Assembly: GCA_009741485.1 (NCBI GenBank)
Contig: CM019238.1
Location: 16,919,950-16,983,949, forward strand
Source of the DNA: Malurus cyaneus samueli
Lineage: Eukaryota; Chordata; Aves; Passeriformes; Maluridae
DNA: 64,000 nucleotides
Direction of reading: 5' to 3'
A program made the position numbers and the translations under genes. A model generated the notes under the pieces. That model was not told the DNA's origin. It saw only the letters and a program-made list of their open reading frames with translations, and made no database searches. Shown here in pieces: positions 1-64,000 of the stretch. The first letter of the stretch is position 1. Each line of letters opens with the position of its first letter.

Positions 1-778
1 TTTACTTAGTTTTCTTAAATACTATTGATTTTTGGAAGTAAAATATTTAATAAAGAGAGGATGATGGTATAAATTTAAGGTAAATGATTTGGAAATTAAA
101 TAATTGGAAACTGAGAAAAATACAGCTTGCTAAATTTGGATTTTAGTACATGACTGTTAATGTACTTTTCACTTGATTTTAAATTGAGGAGGATTTGTTC
201 TGTTTTTAGCTGCAGTTTTTAAGTTCAAATGTCATGGGTAAAGGATTTGGTTAAGTTGTATCTAATTGGTTTCTAACACAGGTTACTCAGAAAGCCTGAG
301 TACTGTTTCTAGAAGTGTTTCTGATGTGTCGAACTTGTAATTTTGCGCTATTCATAGAAAAATCTGAACTCCTGTTTTTATGTATCGTCTCCAGCAAATC
401 AAACTGCATAAAAGTTGCTTATAAGTATTTTTACACAATTTAGAGGAATCTCACAAAATAGCTTGTCTAATGATGTGGGAGAAAAGCAGAGAAGTTTCAG
501 ATAGAGATGGGGAATAACCCCAATTTATCTTTTGGTGGGCACTGATTTTGCATGGTGTCCTTATGAGGAGCTGACTCTGTGTCAGGAGAAATCCTCAGTG
601 CAGGACTGGGGACACAGACCCAGCTCCCCAAGCAGTGATGGTCAGGGGATTTTGGTGGATTTTTGTAAGTGTTGCCAAACTCCCCGTGGGAGAATTCCTA
701 AGGATTTTATCCCAAAGGTGGTGAAGAGCACCCAAGACAAGTCCAACCTTTTCACTGTGAGCTTTTTGTTTCTCTAAG
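1..778 (+). other. DIAPH2: DIAPH2 intron upstream of first exon in window
   Basis: No DIAPH2 coding exon is visible here. The first exon in the window starts at residue YGLQRI, so the exon before it lies upstream. A 532-777 open frame runs up to the acceptor but ends in a stop and has no formin similarity. The stretch ends with a pyrimidine-rich tract and AG at 777-778. Confidence 0.7.
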
Positions 779-54848
<54,070 letters not shown>

Positions 54849-55041
54849 ATATCCTTTTTGCACATCCTCACTGGGGAGCTGAACGTTCTGATTTTCTGTT
54901 TAAGTATTTACAGCACCTGAAAATTGCTTTAAATCTCTTCTTCTATGTGTTTATTCTAGAGCAGAGCAAAAAGCATCAGAGAATGTGATGAAAGGAAGAA
55001 AACATAGAACTGAGTAGAACTGAAAGCTCTAGAGTAATCAG

Positions 55042-55152
55042 ATTATATATATATTATATTTATATACCCTTTAACAACTTATAGTAATTATAAGTTATTT
55101 CTGTCATATTATATATTAATTAATGCATAATTATATTATTTATTTATATCAT
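55042..55152. repeat. AT-rich low-complexity tract
   Basis: ATATATATATTATATTTATA and similar, almost no G or C over about 110 bp, lying about 190 bp after exon 16. Confidence 0.8.
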
Positions 55153-58100
55153 AAAAAAACAGAATTTCAAGGGGGAACCAGACAGCTTTCTTGAAGAAAT
55201 TGTTACAGTGACCAGCCAAAAAATTTATTACGAGGATTTGTTTTTTCTCTGAAAGTATTGTCGAATCAGTTTTAGAAAAATGCCAGCAGTGAAGTTGATA
55301 TATTTATGATTTCAGCTTCAGATGTGGAGTTTTTTGAAGGGCAGAGCATTAACTTTGTTAGTGGTTTTAAGTTACATTTTTAACATAATTTTAGAGAAAT
55401 ATTTACATTTCTTTCACTCAAAAGTGTTATACCCTTTAATTTCTGTAGAGAAAGGAGACTGTAGATTCTTAAAGCACTACCAAGTAGAATCTATGGGGGA
55501 CTGTAATTTCTGTGGAGCTTTTGTGTATCCAGCTCTAATTTTGTTCAAAGGTATAAAGTAATGAGTGTACTGTACATATAAGAAGCTCACAAAAATGTGA
55601 CATGGACTAAGAAAAATGCTCTTTTTTTTTATTTGAAAGGAATTCCCAGGTTTTTACTGCACAAATGAAATTTCTGGTTGTGTTTATTGGGAGCATTTGG
55701 AGTGGGGTGCTTGGCTGGGTCCGAGGCAGTTTGTGCATTCACAGATGCTCAGATAGTTCCTGGGACAGCTCTCCTTTTTGCTATGGCAGAAATGATAATT
55801 TTGGGGTTTTTCAGAGGAAAGAAGGAGGAGGGGATTGATGTTCAGAGCCATTCACAGCTGCTCATCACGTTTAGTGGGTGGATGGAATGAAGAGCTTCTC
55901 CCAGCTGCTGTGTCTTTGGAAAGTCAGGTTTTTGCAGGATTTACCATCTCAATGCATTCAGTGACAGAACTGCACAAGAAGATGTTTAATATCTTCTCTG
56001 CATGGATTTATTTTAACTTTGACAGGACTGCAGGAAAGTAGCTTAAGGGAGACAACTCCTGCCTAAGTGGAAAATTGTTTCTTATTCCTTCCATCTTCCC
56101 TTTCACCTTGTCTTACTGCAGGGCTAAGAGACTTGCTGCTGGTAATCACAGTTATCAGTCCTGCTATTAAACAAAGCTCTTTATTTCCCTGAGATTCATT
56201 CACACAGAAAAAACTTTCCAGGACTGCCTTGTACCTGTCCTTCGCCTTGTCACCCCGTGCAGAGGCTGAATTTTGTCACATCTGTTCAGAAATTAAATCC
56301 ATTTATTAAATTCACCTTTACCACTGGTTTTTCTTGTGGAGCTTGGCAGCTCTGCTTTACAGGTTAAGGAATACAATTCAGTTGTATTTTCATTTTGCTC
56401 ACTGTGTATTTCTTTCTAGAAATGCTTGGTATCACTCGAATGATTTGATGAGAAAAGAGCCAAGTAGATAATATTTAACATTTTTCTCTCTGCAGCTGAT
56501 CACCTGAATTTCTTAGAGGAGAAGGATTGTCTGACAATGCAAGAGAGTTTAAAAAAAATGTATTAATGCTTCTTTGTTTGGAAAAATAGCAGAATCCCCT
56601 GAAATGTTTGGAAATGGATTGTCCTGGGCAGGCTGGCTGCAGTGCATGGATTCACAGGAGAATTCCCAACCAATTCTGGTGATTGCACCAAACCCCCTGA
56701 CTTTTATCAGCCCTGGGATTTGGGGGCTTGGCAAGAGATAAACCTGTGAGCAAAGAGCTGATTCCACCTGAGCATTCACGTTTGCATAATTAATAGATGA
56801 CCTGATAGGGGCTGGCTTTCTTTTTTCCAAAGTCATCTCTGGTTACATCAAATGATCAAGTTTGTTTCTGCTTATCACCGAATATTTGAAAGTTTTCTGC
56901 ACTCTCATATTTCTTATTAGATTGGAGAATATTTTTAAGGGTGTAAAAATGACACCCTCGTCTTCAGCATGGATTTCTTTGATTTTGTCAGCTGCCTGGA
57001 GATTTGTTGTTGATGGCACATCCTGAGATTAGAAAGTTACAGAATTTCACTCGACATCTCTCTGAGTGTTGCAGAAAATTTGAGAGGTGTCTCAGTAGAG
57101 AGTTTTAGGATGCAGGAATTATAATATTTGAGGTGTGGTTTGTCCTACTGCTCTTTAGCAGTAGCTGTGGATGAGACATTTTCAGAGGATGTGAGATGGA
57201 GTGTCATATTGGTGTAGGGGATCAGGGACAAGGAAAATACCATTCATAATATTCATTTGTAATAATAAAATCAATATTCATAATACAGAAGCAAATTCTG
57301 TGAAAGAATTTAAGTAATTTTAGTATTTCTAACTTCTAACAAACAAGTTTTTGATACTGTGAGTGGCAAAAAGATGAATAGAAATTCCACCTATGTTTTC
57401 ATTTTGGATTTTTTTTCTTGGTCAGTTTCTAAGCAAGCAAATTTTTCTTTTCATTTGATCAGTTTTTTATTTAGCAGATACAGTTATTCATCTCAGTGCA
57501 CACTACTTGATGTAAATCTGGAATGCTTTAAAATAACTTAAAGCTAATTTAGGAATTAAAGACAATCATGTCTTGGCTCCCAGAAATAGTTGATTCCAAA
57601 ACGAAGGTTACAGCTCAAAATAGAGGGTAGAATGGCTGAAGAAAGAAAAAAAAATATTCTTTCTGTGGATTTCTTACTGTATTAAATAACTTATGTGAGA
57701 TTCCTGAGACAACTTTTTAATGATCTGATCTGTGGCTGGAATTTTGTTTTACTTGAAGACCAATTGGTAAATAATTCAGCTGTAAATGTAAGAAGTTTCT
57801 TTTATAATTAGTTCTGCTGCATGCAGCACTGGGGAGTCTGATTCAACAGTTTAGAAAAGTAATTACAGACTTTGCCAGCTCTGGCTTTCACTCCTGGTTT
57901 TATTTCAGTGTTTGTGCCTCTAATTGCAGATCTTTTTTAAAGAGCAGAGCTCTGAATTTGATATTTGCTTGCTGTAGGTGCACGCACTGGTTTCTCTTCA
58001 GTGATGTTAAAATGTGAGTGTCTGGTTGGGGATTGAGCAAAGTATTCAGATTAATGGAGTTCAAATGTAAATGTTATTAACAAAGATTAAAAACAACGGA

Positions 58101-61100
58101 ACCAAAAGCAATTTCAGAGGGAACAAATGGGAAGTTGTACAGAGTTAACATAAATATTGATTTAGAACTATAAATACATGAATAATAAATGCTTCTCTCC
58201 CCCTTTAACACACAACACTCTCTGTGGCAAAAGTTTATTCCTCTAGAAAATAAAAAGGAGCTTGGAAGATTGTTCCAAGGGGAAGGGAAAAGAGGAGAGA
58301 AGGGGGCAGAAGAGCATGGATTTGATCCCTGGGTTTGTGCTTTTTGTTGTCCTGCTGCCTGGGGAAGAACGGCTTTGGCTGTAAATATTTCATAAAAAAA
58401 CCTTCCATGAATTTATTTATGTGTGTCCTGCATGTACTGATGTGTCCTGAACTGAGATCTTCTGTGGCTTTTCTGATTTTCAGCTGTTTCATTTCCTCTA
58501 ATAACAAACATTAACATTATTACAATCTTTTGCCTCGCAGAGCACTAAATGTTGCCACGTGGGTTTGCTAACTGCTTGCATACATGTGAAGAATTAAAAG
58601 CATATTTGTAAAGAATTGCAAAATTAAGGGAAGGATGAATGAAAGAGAAAAAATTACTGCAGATAAAAAAAAAAAATTCAAAGCACTGTGCATTCATCTT
58701 ATCATTAAATGGAACGGCAGCAATTTGTGAACTAATTTTAATTTCCAGTAAGGAACACCATTCATTAGAACAGAATCCTTTTTTATGAAATAAAAAAGCT
58801 GCCTTCCTGAAAGGCATGGATCCTCTCTTGATATGCATTTATGCTCCTGGTTCTGTCTAACAACCATCCCAGCTCAACACGAGGGGCTGATTTCCTCACT
58901 TGATGTGCTTCAGAAATGAACTGGGATGAGGCTTTGTGGGTGGGGGAACAGTGGGTGTTTCATGTGTCTTAATTTCTACAGGAAAATACAGAAAATATCC
59001 GAATTTGCTCATAAATAGGGGATTTTTACTAATAACCCCACAGGAGTTTTTGTGTTTGTCCCTACATTTGAAGTATCTTCTGCCTAAATGTGTTTAAATG
59101 TGGTTTTAAATGTGGAGGCATTTCTCAGTGCTTGGGGAGCTGGAACAGAGAACCATTCAATGATTTTTCAAATTCCAGCTCATGTGTAAATCTTAGAAGA
59201 GTTTTAAGTATCTTCCTGTTCTTGCAATATTTATATAAAGTTTTATTTCTTGCTGTTGACAAAAAGACATTTGAAAACAGTTCAATTTGCAAGTGCAGCT
59301 CTTGATTAAAGGAGATATTTTGGTGAAATTATGTGTATTTATCCATATAAAATACTTTTCCTAAGTATTGTGTAGGTAGAGAAGTCTGCCTTCCTGCCTT
59401 GAGATGGAGCAGGGCTTTGATTTTTTATATTTTAAGTTGCAGTTACATCCTAGAAATCATCAGAGGGTTTTCTTACTCGTTGTGTTGAGTATTTGTTCAC
59501 AGTTATTCCTCCTGCTCCCAGTTCCAAACCAACTCTGAGGGGCAGAAAGTTTCTGTTGTTACATATTAAACAATGATGAAATCGTTGAAACTTCAGAATT
59601 TGCTTAATATTAATAAATTATAATGAGCATCCAGCAGTAATAATAATGCAGGAGGGTATTTCTCCTATTTGGCATTGATGATTTAAGACTTTTTGTTTTT
59701 GTAGTTGTTTGCATTTAAGCATGAGAAATTATTTCTTTAAAAAGAAACGTGTTTGATTTAACTTTCTCTTAGCATTGTACAAGAAAGCCCTTGGGTTTTT
59801 TTTTTCTAAATGAAAATAGTAAGTGGAAATAAAAGACTTTGCAGTGCCTGTCGAAGGTACAGCACAGGAAAGGAAGCAGTTATTTACTGGTGAATCTTTA
59901 GGAGTTTTCTGTTTAAATGGAAATGTTTTAAGCAGTAATTGTAAGTCCTATAATGCTGTACATCTTCTGCTTTACAATTCATTTTAGCATAGAAACGGTT
60001 TGTGTTTCAAGGAACTTTTTGAAGCAGAGCACATATTTAAATGCCAGAAATACTTTTTTTTTTTTTTGTATTTCTGCTACACTTGTGTCAATCTGAATTA
60101 ATTGGTAATGAGTTAATAAAGTGCTCTAAAGAATTTCCACCTTGTACCACCTCTTCTATAGGGGTTTTATGCAGATTGACTCACATGAGCAAAGAAAGCA
60201 GCACCACATGGATGGTGAACATTAAATTGTGCATCTAGGACACTGTGCTGGAAGTTTTTGTACCTCTAAGACAGCTCAATGTGTGATTTGAGTATTAGAT
60301 TGGAGATTTCAGTGATTTGCTTGGCTGTTTGACAGCCCCCGAGTCTGTGTGCCCCAGATTTGCATTATTTTATATTGCCCCAAATGCCAGGAAAGAATCC
60401 CTAAAATGCACTTTTGAAAAGGGAATTGACAGTGTATCATTTTCTGAGAGGTTACATTTAAAAACCTTTTTATCTCTGAACGCTCGCCTGGTATTTAAAT
60501 GGGGATGCAAAAAGCAACCAAGACACACTTGATTAAACTGCTCATGCTTGTAATTCTGAGCAGAACATCTGAGGGGCTGCTGGATTTCATCAGCACTGGC
60601 AGAAAATCCCCCTTCTGAAAGCTCGCTGATAGAAGATAGGAAGAATTAGTTTGTACAAATAATCTGCTTTTTTTTCCAAACTGGAGGCTTTTTTTAGGAA
60701 ATTCAGGGCATCGGTGAATAAACAGAGTTTTTTTTTTTCCCTTTTTGCATTGCTAATTGTTTAAGCTGGTGGCATCTCAGCAGTTTGAATCCTATTGAAG
60801 AACTGACCCTGCCAAGTTAAAAATCAGCTTACGAGCAATTTGGGCTATATTTAGTCACATTATTCAATTGACATTATTATTAAGCTACAGGGGGAAAAAA
60901 CCACCAGAATTTCGTGTTGTTGAGCTCAAATGAACTGAAGTTTATTCACTTTATAGAGAGTGTCTCCCCAGCCTGTGAAATGATCTGTGTGTGCAGAGTT
61001 TTACTGGTACCAGTTTAAAAATGAGATAATCAGGGTCAGAAATGGGGCCAGGATCTATTGCAGGGCACAACATCAGCAACCCATGGTGGAATTCCAGTGC

Positions 61101-61142
61101 TGAGCAGCACAGCAGCAGCCCAGCAGTCTCAAAAGCTGCAAT

Positions 61143-61184
61143 TTCTTTATTTGTTTATTAATTTATTAATTTGTTTATTTATTT
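61143..61184. repeat. TTTATT-rich low-complexity tract
   Basis: TTATTTGTTTATTAATTTAT and similar imperfect (TTTATT)n sequence. Confidence 0.75.
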
Positions 61185-64000
61185 GGGCACTGACAGTCGT
61201 GAGAATGGCCCTATGGTATTTACTCTCCCTTGCACTTACCTGATTTTCACCCTGGAATAAAAAAAACTAATTCCCCCACTAAAATAGCTTTGCAATATTT
61301 GCATGGCTGGTGTAACGTTTGGTGGGACTGCATTTTTGTCATGGAGATCAATAGAAATAATTGAATTTAGGGGAGGTGAAATGTTCTGATTCTGCTGCAG
61401 GTAAATATTCCAGACCTGCAGCTCATTACCCCTTTGTGTTTGCCAGGATTCACCTGCTGCACATCTTTGAACAAAGTTAACTTATAAAAATAAATTGCTG
61501 AAAAAAAGGCAGATTATTTTGCTCTCCTAATAGAATGACTTTCCTTTCCTGGTCATGACTGAAACCAGTTGTGTTTGGTTTGTTATTTAATTCAGTCAAT
61601 GGCAATGTTGCTAATTATTGTCCCAAATAATCATCTTTCTAAATTAGTGGGGGGAAAAATCAATCAATTTGTCACGATCCCATTACAAACCTCATTTCAG
61701 AATTGCTGTGCAGGTTTTAACAGTGGCCATTTCAAGGGAAATGTTTTTCCTTCATTTGCTCTTGTGCTTTGAGCATTCATGGTTACTAAGCTGTAAGCCT
61801 TGTAGAATTAGATATTTCCTAATTAAAGATGAGTTTAACCTTGTGGAAAAACAACTTTAATATCCTTCTGCTTGGTCAAGTCCAGTTTTCCTGCTGAGAG
61901 CCAGAAGAACATTAACATTTCTTTGGTAGGAGATGGCAGAGGAATGAAGGTTGGAGCAGTCAGAGCTTTCATTTTTCTGCCTCTGCTTTGTTTATTCTGA
62001 ATTAATACTGAGAGGGATGTGAAAAATATCAGTGGAGGGGACAGTCAGTCTGTGTGCTGTGTTAAATCTGTGAGTTTTAAAAGTCAGGCTGGAATTGCAA
62101 GGGCTTCTTGTAGGGTGAGTGGAGTTACAGGTTTATCTTCAAGCAGAGTACCCCACAATCACTTCAATTCCAAACCCTCCTTTGTTTTACTCCTCCTCAG
62201 CTCTAACAAGGCACCGTGAGGCTTTCTGGGATAAATGTGGGTGGTTTGGTGTGTGTATGGGTTTTTAATCACTCCAAGTGTGGAATTTCCCTCCAGGTAC
62301 ACTGAAATGCTGGATTTTCCTCTGTGGTGCTCTAAGCATCACAAGCATTGTTAGTCTGGTTTTATTGCACACCATCAAGGAGCTGTTGAGATATTTCATG
62401 TTAATTGTTTCATTTGATGCAGGCTGCATGTTACTCAGTGAAGTGGAATTTGAAAAACTTTAAATTGGTCAGGTCTAGTCTGGTGAGATCCCAGATGTTT
62501 ATTTTTATCCTAATATGACTTTTTTACAGTACTTTGCTGGGCTCTTGCTTGCTACCTGCCTTTATTCCTTTTATTATATTGATGTGTTTTAATATCTTTA
62601 TGATCATTGTTGGGAAAGAAATTCTACCCAGACCTGCATAATTGATCATGAGCTATTTCAATTTTTTATGAACAGAACACGATGCAAGCCAAGAGAGAGG
62701 GATTAGGAAATCAGTGTTTCAGTGCTTGACCAGCTCTGTGAAAATTGTTGATTTGCTTTGAGACAAGATGAGCCTCAGACTGCCTTGAGGGTGTGAGCAC
62801 AGCGTGGAGAGAGGTAACAGTGTGTTCAGAGCAATAAGGGATCCTTCAGGGGCTGGTAGGAAATCAGAATTTACAGAAATTACAGAATCAGACAGAGTCT
62901 GGAACAAAAGGCAAACAGCCTATCAGTTAAATTACCAGATTTAAAAAAAAAAAAAATGGTGAATAATGCAGATACAAAGAAGAGAAATACTGAAGGGTTG
63001 TGGATCAAGAATCAGGACCTGATAGTGTGAGAATAACTTGGGAGAGGTGCAGGATATTGTCATGGGGAAAACCAGAAATGAATTTATTCATTGGGGAGGA
63101 TGTGGTTTAGGGCAACACTCTCTGTTCTTTTCATGAGCTAAAAATCCAGAAAATAGACACAGTAGGAAATGCAGTATAAACAATATGTGCCTCATAAAGC
63201 AAAATTAATTAATTTGGATTTTTAGTGTATGTTCTTTATTTTGTTGTGCAGAGATGGCCTTGAGAGTGTTGGTTTCAGGGGTTTTGATTGTTCTTTTTTA
63301 AGAAGAATGTACTGAAATGAGGAGACATCAGAGGATATTGATTCTCTCAGACTGGGCTGTAGTGGGAATGCTGTGAACAGAAGTGTACAAATAATGGGTA
63401 CATTCCATTGCAGCATGAATAAAGGAAGAAATTGGGAAATGTCACCAAAGGGGAGGCAAAATGATATTCAGCAGGTGGACTGTGTGACAGTCAGGAACTT
63501 CAGCAGTTTATTTTTCTCATTTTTATTTCTTGACAAACACAGATTGTGTAAATGACACAGTGTGAATTTTGTGCATGGAATTGCAGATTTTGATCAGACT
63601 TCTGTGCTGGTTTTTGGTTACATTTGGATGATGTGGCTGTGCCACAGGAGGGAGCTTTGTTCTGCACCTGAAACTGCTGCAGAGCTCTGCTGAGAATGAT
63701 CCAGAGAGGATGGGACAAGAAAGGAGAGACAATACAAAAAAAAAAAAAACCAAACATTGCTGGGGAGGGAGAACTCTGACAGCACAGACACGTGGAAAAT
63801 TGTATAGGAGAAAATCATTCACAGGATTCCAAAGAATGAAACTCCATGGACAGAGCTCTGCACATCCCATCTAAGGGACATTCAGTGGCTCCTTGCTTGT
63901 GAATCATTGAAACTGGGCTTTTGTCCTTAAATTGATCTTAAACCAAGTTGTCCAGATCACTGAAAGGTATCTTCGTAAAGGACTGTGCTTTATCAGAGGG

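Larger units (their letters stand above)
54849..64000 (+). other. DIAPH2: DIAPH2 intron 16, U12 AT-AC donor, runs past window end
   Basis: Begins ATATCCTTT (54849-54857), identical to the intron 4 donor. I looked for the next conserved segment (family pattern F.K.AREQYEKL) and for TTCCTTAAC followed by AC, and found neither, so the acceptor probably lies downstream. The 9.15 kb holds an AT-rich tract (55042-55152), a TTTATT-rich tract (61143-61184), scattered A and T runs and no gene I can support. Confidence 0.85.

Noticed and set aside
532..777. 81-codon open frame just before the first exon
   Set aside because: It does not continue the DIAPH2 frame, matches nothing in the formin N-terminus, and stops at the splice acceptor.
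54849..64000. Search for the next FH2 exon
   Set aside because: Checked apparent CTTAA-plus-AC sites such as 58968, 61826 and 63925; the following codons stop or do not match the family.

Overview
This window is vertebrate nuclear DNA and almost certainly avian. It is AT-rich and intron-dominated, and its recognisable interspersed repeats are 5'-truncated CR1 LINE tails of the bird type. It lies entirely inside one gene on the + strand, the DIAPH2 orthologue (diaphanous-related formin 2, also called mDia3). Sixteen internal coding exons lie between 779 and 54848. They encode about 801 residues: the second half of the N-terminal inhibitory (DID, armadillo-like) region, the dimerisation and coiled-coil segment, the proline-rich FH1 domain and roughly the first three quarters of the FH2 actin-assembly domain. 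The first coding exons (GTPase-binding region) lie upstream of the window. The end of FH2 and the DAD tail lie downstream. The call rests on near-continuous similarity, as I recall the family, to DIAPH2 rather than DIAPH1 or DIAPH3.

Layout: exons 1-8 (779-7676) are compact. The 608-bp FH1 exon is at 9218-9825. Exon 10 (12237-12351) is followed by the longest complete intron, 15.8 kb. Exons 11-16 (28194-54848) encode most of the FH2 present, and at least 9.15 kb of intron follows to the window end. No complete second gene, rRNA, tRNA or CRISPR array was found.

Main points of interest. (1) Two minor-spliceosome AT-AC introns: intron 4 has the ATATCCTTT donor, TTCCTTAAC branch site and AC acceptor, and exon 16 is followed by an identical donor whose acceptor lies outside the window. 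(2) The FH1 exon is 608 bp where a multiple of 3 is needed. One G appears to be missing from a G run at 9625-9629, so the sequence as given is frameshifted there; this is probably an assembly or sequencing error. (3) Two unassigned exon-like segments sit in intron 15 (52411-52445 and 53207-53350 or 53207-53443), have good splice sites, and are phase-compatible with exon 15 but not with exon 16. (4) Exon 14 has a third-position GC of 66/80, against about 45% in exons 12 and 13. (5) Two minisatellites (one holding an assembly gap), an unnamed dispersed repeat pair, and a templated-insertion-like rearrangement lie in introns 14 and 15.
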